Program-made: the position numbers and the translations under genes
Assembly: GCA_031296305.1 (NCBI GenBank)
Contig: JARLFZ010000005.1
Span: 22,236-86,235 of the forward strand
Reading direction: 5' to 3'
DNA length: 64,000 nt
DNA from: Occallatibacter sp.
GTDB taxonomy: Bacteria > Acidobacteriota > Terriglobia > Terriglobales > Acidobacteriaceae
The notes under the pieces: generated by a model
What the model was told of the DNA's origin: nothing
What the model saw: the letters and a program-made list of their open reading frames with translations, nothing else
Database searches by the model: none
Part shown: one piece after another, positions 28,193-37,488 of the stretch
Layout of the letters: every line of letters begins with the position of its first letter
Numbering within the stretch: position 1 is the stretch's first letter

Positions 28193-29122
28193 TCAGACCT
28201 TGACTGCGGCGCGCCTTGCCCCGGCGCGCGCGGCAAGGAACCTGCGGAACTCCTGGGCCAGGCCATGCGGCTCGGGACCCTTCGCGGTAACGAGCAGAAA
28301 ATCGCGGTGGATGCGGAGGCCTTTGATTTCGACAATCTTGAAGCTGTGCCCCAGGCGCAGGTCCTTGGCAATTGCCCAGCGAGAAACGAACCCCACGCCA
28401 AGGCCCGCTTCTACGGCCGATTTGATCGCTTCTGTGGAGTCGAGTTCCATCACGATCTGAAGCGCGCGGCGCTTGATCCCCTGCCGCTCCAGCGCCATCT
28501 CCGTAATTCTGCGTGTGCCCGATCCGCGTTCGCGCATCAGTAGCGGAGCCGAAACAAGATCGGCGCATGTTATTGAAGCTCTCTCCGTCCACTCGTGCGC
28601 GGCGGGCGCTATAAGCAAAATCTCGTCGCGCAGAAAGGGTTCGGTACGCACGTCGCGGGTACGCGGCGGCCCTTCAATAAATCCGAGCGCTATTTTCTTT
28701 TCCCTTACAGCGCTCACAATATGTTCGGTATTGCCGCTCAACAGCGTGGGCAAAACACGAGGATTCTCCGCGCGAAACTCACCGAGCAGGCGCGGCAAAA
28801 CGTACTGCGCAATGGTTGTGGAGGCTCCGAGGGTGAGCTGGCCGACATGATCTCCGGTGAGAGCAGCGATTTCCTGCTCGGCCTTTGTCACAATCTGTTG
28901 CACGCGCCGCGTGTGCTTGAGCAGCACCGTTCCCGCAGCGGTCAATCCGGCATGCGGTCCCGAGCGATCGAAGAGCTGAACGCCGAGATCTTCTTCAAGA
29001 GCCTTAATCTGCAGGCTTACCGCGGGCTGCGTCAGGTAAAGTTCCTCAGCGGCTTTGCGGAAACTTTGCTGTTCCGCGACCGTCCGAAAGACAACCAGGC
29101 GGAAGTTCTCGAGACTTGCCAT
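28193..29122 (-). CDS. LysR-family transcriptional regulator (YeiE/CysB-type neighbourhood)
   Basis: MASLENFRLVVFRTVAEQQSFRKAAEELYLTQPAVSLQIKALEEDLGVQLFDRSG HTH; LysR substrate-binding domain; ORF track start upstream is probably not the real start. Confidence 0.88.
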   Translation of the reverse strand: MASLENFRLVVFRTVAEQQSFRKAAEELYLTQPAVSLQIKALEEDLGVQLFDRSGPHAGLTAAGTVLLKHTRRVQQIVTKAEQEIAALTGDHVGQLTLGASTTIAQYVLPRLLGEFRAENPRVLPTLLSGNTEHIVSAVREKKIALGFIEGPPRTRDVRTEPFLRDEILLIAPAAHEWTERASITCADLVSAPLLMRERGSGTRRITEMALERQGIKRRALQIVMELDSTEAIKSAVEAGLGVGFVSRWAIAKDLRLGHSFKIVEIKGLRIHRDFLLVTAKGPEPHGLAQEFRRFLAARAGARRAAVKV

Positions 29123-29177
29123 TGATCCATTAGAACATTCACGAATGAGATCTGGCTCTGCTGCCTTCGCGATTTGC

Positions 29178-30602
29178 TCACGAGTGAGCAGAATGCAGCG
29201 CGTCGTGGGATTCAGCACGGAGAGCAAATTCACGGGCAGCAGCGAGAATGCCCGAAGCCCATTGCGGCGTGGCCGTGGCGTGAAGATGCGTGTATGCCGC
29301 GAAGACATTCTGCGTAACGAGGCCGTCGCGGCCCGCACCGCATCCATTGCCGCGGAGGACGGCGCAGGCGGAGGTTACGAATTCGGAACCGCTGACGATG
29401 CGCGAATAATGGAACTCGTGACCGCGCAGAACGGCGCCCTGCGGGAAAAATGGATTCAATGCATCGACACGCAATTCACTGTAGCCGTGACCTTGCGGCG
29501 TGGCAAAGGCTTCGACGTCAATGGGAAACACGTTGGCCATGGGATAGCGGGTGCCTTGCCAGGTAAGACTGCGCGCCAGAAGCATAAGGCCGCCACACTC
29601 GGCGTACACGGGATGGCCGGCGGCGCATGCATGGCGAAGCGACTCAAGAAAACTGGTATTGGCGGAGAGCGCACGAGCATGCGTCTCCGGGAATCCCCCT
29701 CCAATATAGAGAGCGTGCAGGCCGGTGGGGAGGGAAGTCGCATCGAGTGCTGAGATGGGCACCAACTCGGCGCCCGCACGCTCCAGTTCCTCAAGATTCT
29801 CCGGGTAGTAGAAAGTGAATGCCGAATCCCGAAGATATCCAATTCTGAGACCGTGCGCATCTGGTATAGGCGGGAGCGCTTCCGTGCACGTCGCTAGTGC
29901 AGGGGCACTGCGAGCGATGGTCAGCAGCGCATCGAGATCCACGCGATTCTCCATCCAGGCGAGAAGATTGCGCTCCACACTGTCCATGGTTTGGTGTTCG
30001 TCAGGAGGAACCAATCCGAGATGTCGTTCGGGAAGTGGATTCGCCTCAAGCCGGGGCAGCGAGCCGATCACCGGGATGGAGCAAACCGATTCGATCGCAT
30101 CACGGAGTACTTGCTCATGCCGCTGGCCGTTGACTTTATTCAGCACAACGCCTTGAATCGAAGCGCGAGCATCGAGTTTCTGGCAACCCAGGACTAGCGC
30201 AGCAGCCGTGCGTGTCATTTTGGCGGCGTCGAGCACCAGCACGATGGGCGCGTCAAGGGTTTCAGCGAGGTTTGCGCTCGAGTAGGTTCCTGCGGCGTCG
30301 AATCCATCAAAGAGTCCGCGGTTGCCCTCGATCACGTTGACGCCGTCGCAGGTACCGTGACGCACAAACGAGGCGCGTGCCGCCTCAGCGCCCATCAGGA
30401 ATGCATCGAGATTGCGAGCCGGATGGGCGGAGGCCCACGCAAGCCAAGCAGGGTCAATATAGTCCGGCCCTTTTTTGAAGGCGCGAACGTCGAGCCCCGC
30501 GCGGCGCAGCAGCAGCAAAATGCCCAGAGTGACGATGGTCTTGCCGGAGCCACCGGAGAGCCCAGCAACGAGCAGGCGCGGCATGGAAGGTTTGGCGTTC
30601 AC
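29178..30602 (-). CDS. dsrN: Cobyrinate a,c-diamide synthase (CobB/CbiA) family; probable siroheme amidase DsrN
   Basis: LLVAGLSGGSGKTIVTLGIL, FKKGPDYIDPAWLAWA, GLFDGFDAAGTYSSANLAETLDAPIVLVLDA, glutaminase YIGGGFPETHARAL...YAECGGLMLLA; embedded in dsr island. Confidence 0.82.
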   Translation of the reverse strand: MNAKPSMPRLLVAGLSGGSGKTIVTLGILLLLRRAGLDVRAFKKGPDYIDPAWLAWASAHPARNLDAFLMGAEAARASFVRHGTCDGVNVIEGNRGLFDGFDAAGTYSSANLAETLDAPIVLVLDAAKMTRTAAALVLGCQKLDARASIQGVVLNKVNGQRHEQVLRDAIESVCSIPVIGSLPRLEANPLPERHLGLVPPDEHQTMDSVERNLLAWMENRVDLDALLTIARSAPALATCTEALPPIPDAHGLRIGYLRDSAFTFYYPENLEELERAGAELVPISALDATSLPTGLHALYIGGGFPETHARALSANTSFLESLRHACAAGHPVYAECGGLMLLARSLTWQGTRYPMANVFPIDVEAFATPQGHGYSELRVDALNPFFPQGAVLRGHEFHYSRIVSGSEFVTSACAVLRGNGCGAGRDGLVTQNVFAAYTHLHATATPQWASGILAAAREFALRAESHDALHSAHS

Positions 30603-30625
30603 AATCGAATGCGGCCGCAGCAGGC

Positions 30626-30880
30626 CTATTCCGTGCCTTCCTTGGGAGGAAGCTGGATGTATGAGCCTCCGAGATAGCTGTAAATGCAGCGTCCAGTGTC
30701 AATGAGAATGCGAATTGCTTTCTTGCAATCGTCCTTGCTGCAAGTAGCCTCGCCGTGGCGCGCGATCATCTCCTTGATGAGATCGCCCGCTTTCAAATTT
30801 TTCTTTCCGGCACATTCGGCCAACAGCTGGTACATCTCATCCGCCAAGGTTTCAATGGGAACCGCGGCCATATCTGTCAT
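30626..30880 (-). CDS. DsrD-like small winged-helix protein
   Basis: 84 aa; KKAIRILIDTGRCIYSYLGGSYIQL resembles the C-terminal wing of DsrD; located between dsrN and SUMT. Confidence 0.55.
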   Translation of the reverse strand: MTDMAAVPIETLADEMYQLLAECAGKKNLKAGDLIKEMIARHGEATCSKDDCKKAIRILIDTGRCIYSYLGGSYIQLPPKEGTE

Positions 30881-31710
30881 ACTTCTCCTTCTTTTTGAGG
30901 TGCATGCAAAGCCACCAGTTGTTGCAGGCGTTCGCGAAGGCGAACCACCTCGCCGACTACGAGCGTTGCCGGCGGCTCAATATTGGCGCGTCGCACCTCC
31001 GCGGCGATGTTTTCAAGAGTGTCCGCGACAACGCGCTCACTTTCGCAATAGGCCATCTGAATCATTGCCGCCGGCGTGGAGGGTGAGCGCCCCGCGACCA
31101 GCAAATTGCGAACAATCGCCTCAATATTGTGTACGCCCATGAGAAAGACCGCCGTGCCGATTCGCGCCACGGCCTCCCAGTCTACGCGATCCTCGCTGCC
31201 GTCTGCACTGTGCCCCGTCACAATGACGACCGAGGAGGACGACTCACGATGGGTGACGGCGATGCCGGCGCTGAGCGGAGCCGAGAGGCAGGATGAGACG
31301 CCGGGAATGACTTCGAAGGGGATTCCGTGCTCGGCTAAGTACTCCACCTCTTCTCCACCGCGCCCAAAGAGAAACGGGTCGCCGCCTTTGAGACGAACCA
31401 CCATCTTGCCCAGGCGCGCCTTTTCGACAAGAAGTGCGTGAATCTCGTCCTGGCGCGCGTGGTGGCCGGGTTCCTTGCCCATGTAGATCTTTTCCGCGGA
31501 GGGTCTGGCCAGAGCGAGGACGCCATCATGGATGAGGCGGTCGTAGACGAGGACGTCGGCGGCACGAATGCGCTCGACGGCGCGCAGAGTGAGGAGGCCG
31601 GGATCGCCCGGACCCGCGCCGACCAAAATCACTTTCCCAGGCTGCTCTTCGCGCGCGGTTACAGGAGGAGATTCCGGTTTGGTTCCCGACGATGGGTCTG
31701 CGAACGCCAT
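30877..31710 (-). CDS. cobA: Uroporphyrinogen-III C-methyltransferase (SUMT)
   Basis: GKVILVGAGPGDPGLLTLRAVERIRAADVLVYDRLI, VVRLKGGDPFLFGRGGEEVEYL, IPFEVIPGVSSCLSAPLSAGIAVTHR. Confidence 0.93.
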   Translation of the reverse strand: MAFADPSSGTKPESPPVTAREEQPGKVILVGAGPGDPGLLTLRAVERIRAADVLVYDRLIHDGVLALARPSAEKIYMGKEPGHHARQDEIHALLVEKARLGKMVVRLKGGDPFLFGRGGEEVEYLAEHGIPFEVIPGVSSCLSAPLSAGIAVTHRESSSSVVIVTGHSADGSEDRVDWEAVARIGTAVFLMGVHNIEAIVRNLLVAGRSPSTPAAMIQMAYCESERVVADTLENIAAEVRRANIEPPATLVVGEVVRLRERLQQLVALHAPQKEGEV

Positions 31711-31740
31711 GCAACTTTCTCCACTCAGCCCTAAATTCGA

Positions 31741-32895
31741 CTAGCTTTCAACTTCCTCGCGTACCGAGAGCACGATCTTGTAAAACACCGTGATGAGAAA
31801 CGCACCGACGGACCAGATTCCTGCAACAATGGTCCACTCCGGCAGCGAAGGCGCATAATGCGCGATCGCACCCAGCGGCGACGGCACAAAGCCGCCCACG
31901 ATCAAGCCCAGCCCCTTCTCAAGCCAGAGCGAGGTGAACACAAGGATGCACGCGATGGGCAGTTGTGTGCGGCGCCAGGCAGGCGTGAATAGAATAACCA
32001 GCGCAGCAATCGCGAATATTGCGGAAACCCACATCCAGGGAGCGAGATTGTGCCCACCACCAAGCAGATAGAGATATTCAAAATGCACGGTGTGTTCCGG
32101 AATAGCCGCGTAAAACACCGTGAATACCTCGACTAACACGAAAAAGACATTGATCGTCATCGCGTAGGTCATGATGACGGCGAGCTTGCGAATGGCGTCT
32201 TTGCCTACGTCGTATGCGGTGAGCTTGCGCAGCGCAAGACAAAGCAGGATGAGCAATGCCGGACCAGAAGAGAATGCCGAGGCGAGAAAGCGCGGCGCAA
32301 GAATCGCTGTAAGCCAGAACGACCGGCCGGCAAGGCCGCTGTAGAGAAATGCGGTGACGGTATGGATGCTTATGGCCCAGGGGATGGAGAGAATTGCCAG
32401 TGGCTTGATCCATCGCGGCGCTGGCGTCTCTTCGCGTTCCGCGCGCAGCGTAACGAAGGCAACGATGGCGTTCAGCAGCAGGTAGCCGCTCAAAGAGACC
32501 ATGTCCCAGAACATGAGCGAGCGCGGCGAGGGGTAAAGAATGATATTGAGCACGCGCGAGGGCTGGCCGAGATCGACAAAGATAAAAAGGATGCACATGA
32601 TCACCGAGACGATGGCGAGAAACTCGCCAAGAATCGTGACGCGCGCGAATTGCTTTTCGCGATGCAGATAATAAGGCAGCACAACCATGACGGCCGATGC
32701 GGCGACGCCGACAAAGAAAGTGAATTGCGCGATGTAGAGTCCCCAGCTCACGTCACGGCTTAGGCCCGTGATGCCCAGGCCCTGGTTCAGTTGTCGCAAA
32801 TAAAAACAGAGGCCGGCAACGATGACGCATAGCAAACAGAGCAGCCACATCCAGTAGCGGCGGCTTCCTTTGAGCGCTTTGTCGAGCATCAACAT
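31741..32895 (-). CDS. dsrP: DsrP, NrfD-family membrane subunit
   Basis: Multi-TM protein MLMLDKALKGSRRYWMWLLCLLCVIVAGLCFYLRQLNQGLGITGLSRDVSWGLYIAQFTFFVGVAASAVMVVLPYY. Confidence 0.9.
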   Translation of the reverse strand: MLMLDKALKGSRRYWMWLLCLLCVIVAGLCFYLRQLNQGLGITGLSRDVSWGLYIAQFTFFVGVAASAVMVVLPYYLHREKQFARVTILGEFLAIVSVIMCILFIFVDLGQPSRVLNIILYPSPRSLMFWDMVSLSGYLLLNAIVAFVTLRAEREETPAPRWIKPLAILSIPWAISIHTVTAFLYSGLAGRSFWLTAILAPRFLASAFSSGPALLILLCLALRKLTAYDVGKDAIRKLAVIMTYAMTINVFFVLVEVFTVFYAAIPEHTVHFEYLYLLGGGHNLAPWMWVSAIFAIAALVILFTPAWRRTQLPIACILVFTSLWLEKGLGLIVGGFVPSPLGAIAHYAPSLPEWTIVAGIWSVGAFLITVFYKIVLSVREEVES

Positions 32896-32899
32896 GGCA

Positions 32900-33664
32900 T
32901 CAGACCAGGTAAAAAACCGACGGACCAGTTCCGAGTTCGGGTTCGCGCTGCACGGCAAAACGCTCGCGCAGTAGTTGACGCGGCTCCGACTCCGGGTCCG
33001 CAAGATTGCCGAAGGTGAAGACACGCTGGGGACAGGCATCGACGCAGGCCGGCTTGAGGCCGCGCGCGAGCCGCTCTTCGCAGAAGTTGCACTTTTCTAC
33101 CACGCCTTTGGTGCGCGTGGGGAAATCGGGGTTGATGCTCTCGATGCTGGGCCGCGGATCTTCAAAGTTGAAGCTGCGCGAGCCATAGGGGCAGGCGGCG
33201 ACACAATAGCGACAGCCGATGCAGCGATGCCAATCCATCATTACGATGCCGTCGTCGCGTTTCCATGTGGCTTGCGTGGGACAGACGCGCGTGCATGGCG
33301 GGTTGGCGCAGTGATTGCAAAGCAGCGGGACTTTCGTCTCTGTGACGGTTTGCGGGGCGAAGTCAGTTTGCGCGGAAGGAAAGACCGTGGCATCCGGCTC
33401 GGTCCAGATCCATTTCACTTCGTGCGCATGGTTGGCAATCTGCGGAATGTTGTGCGCGGCGTTGCAGGCATGGATGCAGGCGTTGCAGCCATCCTTTTCG
33501 CGGCACTTGCTGAGATCGATCACCATTCCCCAGCGCACAGGTTGCGTCGACGCGGCGCGTACGCTCGATGCAGGCTGGCTGACGGATTCCGCCGCTCGCT
33601 TGCATCCGGCAGCAAGCAGCGAAAGGCCGGAGATGCGCAGAAAATCTTTGCGCGTAATCTTCAT
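32900..33664 (-). CDS. dsrO: DsrO, periplasmic ferredoxin-like subunit
   Basis: MKITRKDFLRISGLSLLAAGC leader; multiple 4Fe-4S motifs (CREKDGCNACIHAC, CNHCANPPCTRVCP, CIGCRYCVAACPYG). Confidence 0.9.
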   Translation of the reverse strand: MKITRKDFLRISGLSLLAAGCKRAAESVSQPASSVRAASTQPVRWGMVIDLSKCREKDGCNACIHACNAAHNIPQIANHAHEVKWIWTEPDATVFPSAQTDFAPQTVTETKVPLLCNHCANPPCTRVCPTQATWKRDDGIVMMDWHRCIGCRYCVAACPYGSRSFNFEDPRPSIESINPDFPTRTKGVVEKCNFCEERLARGLKPACVDACPQRVFTFGNLADPESEPRQLLRERFAVQREPELGTGPSVFYLV

Positions 33665-34077
33665 GGCGTGCTCCGAGTTCTGGAGCCGGCGACAGTTTGC
33701 GGATCGTTGTGGCAGTTCCAGCAGTACGGATCGGAGACACCGGAATAGGCGTGGCAGCGGTCGCAGAATTGTTCCTTGTTGTGGCAACCGAGGCAGGTGC
33801 GCGTGAGGCTTTTCTCGTAGACCTTGCCATTGAAGGCAACAAAGCGACGGTCGCCATGGCGCACTACATCTTCTCGCCATTGGATCAGCATCTGCATGTG
33901 CGCGGCGCGCATGGTGCCAGCGGGCGCTACGCATTCCTTCTGATTCGCAGGTAGCTCGAGGTTGGGAGGTTTGCTCTTGTTCGATGCCTTCCCATTCGCG
34001 ACTGCATACCAGGCGGGACAGGTGAGCGCCGCAACGAAGAAGGCCAAACCGGCAAAGATCCACACACGATCACGCAT
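33661..34077 (-). CDS. dsrJ: DsrJ, triheme cytochrome c
   Basis: Signal anchor and three CxxCH motifs (CLGCH, CDRCH, CWNCH); ATGA overlap with dsrO. Confidence 0.92.
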   Translation of the reverse strand: MRDRVWIFAGLAFFVAALTCPAWYAVANGKASNKSKPPNLELPANQKECVAPAGTMRAAHMQMLIQWREDVVRHGDRRFVAFNGKVYEKSLTRTCLGCHNKEQFCDRCHAYSGVSDPYCWNCHNDPQTVAGSRTRSTP

Positions 34078-35704
34078 GGCCGGCCTCGTTCGCAGTGGTG
34101 GCCGCGTATGCCTCGGCTGGGAACGGTTCGCCGCGCAGATCGGCGACGCGTTCCTTTTCTCCGGTCATCACCAGCGCGTTGCCTACGAGTTCGTGCACGC
34201 CGGCGACTTCGACGCCCGGCACCCAATACTCAAGCAGCGTGGGCAGCGTGGCCTTGTCGATGGCGCAGATGCAAGTGAGCAGATTGACGCCGTGCTTTTG
34301 CTTCACGTATTTCACGGCGTTGGCGCGCGGAAAGCCGCCGCGCAGGCGCATTTCGAGGTTTTCGTCGGTGCCGAGGCCAGCGCCCGAGCCGCAGCAGAAG
34401 GTCTGCTCGCGGATGGTGTTTTCTGGCATCTCATGGAAATTACGGCAAACAGCCCTGAGAATGGATCGCGGCTCTTCCAGCAGGCCCATGGCCCGCGCCG
34501 GATTGCAGGAGTCGTGATAGGTTGCGATCCAGCGATCGTTGCGCCGCGGATCGAGCTTGAGTTTTCCGTGATGGATCAGGTCGGCGGTGAACTCGCAGAT
34601 GTGCACCATTTTTGTGGAGCGGGCATTCTCGAAGACTGTGCCGGTGAGGGGCGAGACGGGCACGCCGAGAAAATCGGCCGGGCCGTTCATCGTATCCATA
34701 TATTGGTGCAGCACGCGCCACATGTGACCGCACTCGCCGCCGAGAATCCATTTGACGCCGAGACGTTTGGCTTCCTCGTAAATCTTGGCGTTCAGGCGCT
34801 TCATCATTTCGTGCGAGGAGAAGAGCCCGAAGTTTCCGCCTTCCGAGGCGTAGGCGCTGACGGTGTAGTCGAGGCCGATTTCGCGAAAGAGCATCAGGTA
34901 GCCGAGCAGCGTGTAGTAGTGCGGCGTGCCGAAGTAGTCGGCCGAGGGCATGACGAAGAGCACTTCGGCGCCTTTGCGGTTGATGGGAACGTGGAAGTCG
35001 AGCCCGGTGATCTCCGCGGCCTCGTCGGCCGCAAAGTCGAGGCTGTCTTTGAATCCATGCGGCTGGATGCCGAGATGATTGCCGACGCGAAAGCAATTGG
35101 CGGCGGGCTCAAGCACCCAGTTGGTGTTGCAGCCGATGAGATTGAGCAACTCGCGGCCCATCATGGTGATCTCCGCGGTGTCGATGCCATAGGGGCAGAA
35201 GACAGAGCAGCGGCGGCACTCGGTGCACTGGTAGAAGTAGTAGAACCACTCCTTGATCACGTCTTCAGTGAGCTCGCGGCCACCGGCCAGCTTGCCAAAA
35301 ATGCGCCCGGTCAACGTGAAGTAGCGGCGGTAGATAGAACGCATCAGCTCCGCGCGTGCCACGGGCATGTTCTTGGGGTCGGAGGAGCCGAGATAGAAGT
35401 GGCATTTGTCGGCGCAGGCGCCGCAGCGTACGCAAATGTCCATGAAGAGGCGGAAGGAGCGGTATTTATCGAGGCGCTCTTTCATGCCGTCGAGGATAAT
35501 GCGTTTCCAATCCGGCGGAAGCTTCCAGTCTTTATCGAGCGGCTGCCAGGCGCGCGGATTGGGAAGGCCGAGAGCAGTGAGATTTTTAGGCGCGGCACTG
35601 TAGCAGATCGAGCCCTTGCGAAACTCGACATGCGAGTCGCGCCAGTCGCCATGCGGCGGCTTTAGCTCAATTTGTACGAGCGTTTCCGGCATCTTCGGTC
35701 TCAT
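34070..35704 (-). CDS. dsrK: DsrK, HdrD-like Fe-S protein
   Basis: CVRCGACADKCHFYLG, CTECRRCSVFCPYG, CCG-type motifs (HDSCNPARAMG, FCCGSGAG); start MRPKMPETL or MPETL. Confidence 0.92.
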   Translation of the reverse strand: MRPKMPETLVQIELKPPHGDWRDSHVEFRKGSICYSAAPKNLTALGLPNPRAWQPLDKDWKLPPDWKRIILDGMKERLDKYRSFRLFMDICVRCGACADKCHFYLGSSDPKNMPVARAELMRSIYRRYFTLTGRIFGKLAGGRELTEDVIKEWFYYFYQCTECRRCSVFCPYGIDTAEITMMGRELLNLIGCNTNWVLEPAANCFRVGNHLGIQPHGFKDSLDFAADEAAEITGLDFHVPINRKGAEVLFVMPSADYFGTPHYYTLLGYLMLFREIGLDYTVSAYASEGGNFGLFSSHEMMKRLNAKIYEEAKRLGVKWILGGECGHMWRVLHQYMDTMNGPADFLGVPVSPLTGTVFENARSTKMVHICEFTADLIHHGKLKLDPRRNDRWIATYHDSCNPARAMGLLEEPRSILRAVCRNFHEMPENTIREQTFCCGSGAGLGTDENLEMRLRGGFPRANAVKYVKQKHGVNLLTCICAIDKATLPTLLEYWVPGVEVAGVHELVGNALVMTGEKERVADLRGEPFPAEAYAATTANEAGHA

Positions 35705-36692
35705 TCTCGATTTCAAGCGGAATTCCCGCAGCCTGCATCTTGTCGCGGAATTCTTCTTCCCATTCCACATAAGCGTGGGTTTTTACGGGAGCGTTCCAAG
35801 GATTGATATGCCGCTGGCTACGACTGTTGTTGGCGAGGTTGCGGGTCGGGCTCAGGAACACGCCGCTCATGTGCATCAATTTGCTGAACGGGAGATATGC
35901 AGCGAGCGCGCAGACCAAGAGCAAATGGCAAAGAAACAGCGCGCTTAGCGCCTGCGAAGCGCCCGGCCGGAACGCGGCCAGGCCAAGTGCAAATTGCTTC
36001 ACGCTGAGTATGTCGACACGTGTGAAGTAGCGCATGAGAATGCCAGTGACGGCGATGGCCAGCAGCAGGAACAGCGCGAAGTAGTCAGAGAAAAGCGAGA
36101 GGTAGCGCAGGGCGGGATCGCGAAAACGCCGGAACAACAGAAATGTCATCGCGCTGACCAGAATCACGTCAGAAAAATAAAGCGGCGGCACGCCAATCTG
36201 GAAGTAGCCGTCGAGACGCTCGAGAGCGTTGACGAATGCCGGAACGGGCTCGAGGAACAGTCGCAGATGGCGGAGCATGATCAACAGCAACGTCCAATGA
36301 AAGGCCAAAGAACAAAGCCAGAGGCTCGCACTCTCACCCAGAATCAGGCGTCCGCCCGAAAGGCGCGCGCGATTGTTGCGAAAGAGCGAGCGGAAGAGCA
36401 GAATTTCGGCGGCCATACGAGACACGACACCCCATCGCGTAGAAGGATTGTCGATTTTCGCGAAACGGATCCAGACAAGCGATTTCTGCTGACCGCAGGT
36501 GACGGGAATATGGAAGGGAACTGGCACGAATGCCCAGCGGGCGACGCGCCAGCAGAAGCCAATGAGAAGCGCAGCGAAAGCTGCGTAGGGAACGAACGTG
36601 GCAAGAACCATGCGTGCCGGTGCGCCTTGCCCGCACGCAAAGCCGGCCAAAACCAGGGCCAGCACCGCGAGCAGTGAATAGAGCGCATTCAT
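35667..36692 (-). CDS. dsrM: DsrM, heme b membrane subunit (NarI-like)
   Basis: Multi-TM; FLSPTRNLANNSRSQRHINPWNAPVKTHAYVEWEEEFRDKM C-terminus; overlaps dsrK. Confidence 0.9.
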   Translation of the reverse strand: MNALYSLLAVLALVLAGFACGQGAPARMVLATFVPYAAFAALLIGFCWRVARWAFVPVPFHIPVTCGQQKSLVWIRFAKIDNPSTRWGVVSRMAAEILLFRSLFRNNRARLSGGRLILGESASLWLCSLAFHWTLLLIMLRHLRLFLEPVPAFVNALERLDGYFQIGVPPLYFSDVILVSAMTFLLFRRFRDPALRYLSLFSDYFALFLLLAIAVTGILMRYFTRVDILSVKQFALGLAAFRPGASQALSALFLCHLLLVCALAAYLPFSKLMHMSGVFLSPTRNLANNSRSQRHINPWNAPVKTHAYVEWEEEFRDKMQAAGIPLEIENETEDAGNARTN

Positions 36693-36703
36693 GATTGGTC
36701 CCG

Positions 36704-37150
36704 TCACTTTGCCGCGCACTGCATGCGCAAGCGCAACTCTTTTTCGCGCAACCCTGCAATCTGATCGCGGCAGGCCATGTACTGGTCGAAGGCCATCAAA
36801 GCCATTTCGTCGATCCGAATTTCAAGAGCCTGCGGAGGAGCGCCTATGACTTCAACCACCACGTCGCGAAGGTCGAAGATAAAGCGCAGCGCGTCGGAGG
36901 GACGAAAATCCTGCACGGCGCGAAGGCGGACTAAAGCATCGAGTGCGGTCGCAATAGCGCTTTCTTCCATTTCGCCGAGCAACTCGTGGGCCAGCGTGGT
37001 CAAGCTCTGCTTGATGGCATGGCCCGCGGGATTGCGGAAGGGATCCGTCTCGCCGCACAGGAGCGCATGCGCCTCCGCTGGATAGGAAGCGAGAGTGCGC
37101 TCGATCCAACGCTCCGCGACAATTTCTGCGATGGCTCCGCTCACGCTCAT
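36704..37150 (-). CDS. DsrT-like protein (RsbRD N-terminal domain-like)
   Basis: 148 aa helical protein between dsrC and dsrM, the position of dsrT in dsr operons; IRIDEMALMAFDQYMACRDQIAGLREKEL. Confidence 0.6.
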   Translation of the reverse strand: MSVSGAIAEIVAERWIERTLASYPAEAHALLCGETDPFRNPAGHAIKQSLTTLAHELLGEMEESAIATALDALVRLRAVQDFRPSDALRFIFDLRDVVVEVIGAPPQALEIRIDEMALMAFDQYMACRDQIAGLREKELRLRMQCAAK

Positions 37151-37156
37151 GGCAAC

Positions 37157-37474
37157 CTACACGCAGCCTGTGGGCTTGGGAAGTCCGGCGAGCTTGCAGG
37201 CGCCCTTGGCGGGGCCGGATGGAAAGAGCTGGTAAATCTCACTCAGCTTGTATCCGGTCTCTTTGCAGACCTTGCGGACCATGGGCGCGATACCAAACTG
37301 AAGGTAGTAGTTGCGAATGTAGTTGATCACCTTCCAATGGCCATCAGTCAACGCATCGATCGACTCGGATTTGGCAAAGTCCTTTGCCACGTCTTCGGTC
37401 CAGAGATCGGGCTCCTGGAGGAAGCCATCCTCGTCGACATCGTATTTCTTGCCTTCCACTTCAAACGTCGGCAC
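37157..37474 (-). CDS. dsrC: DsrC sulfur carrier protein
   Basis: 105 aa; ends GACKLAGLPKPTGCV, with both conserved C-terminal cysteines. Confidence 0.96.
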   Translation of the reverse strand: MPTFEVEGKKYDVDEDGFLQEPDLWTEDVAKDFAKSESIDALTDGHWKVINYIRNYYLQFGIAPMVRKVCKETGYKLSEIYQLFPSGPAKGACKLAGLPKPTGCV

Positions 37475-37488
37475 AATTCACCTCACAA

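Noticed and set aside
33962-35665. 567-aa plus-strand ORF opposite dsrK
   Set aside because: Antisense to a clear DsrK with Fe-S motifs; composition (HHVxGA-rich) is typical of a shadow frame.
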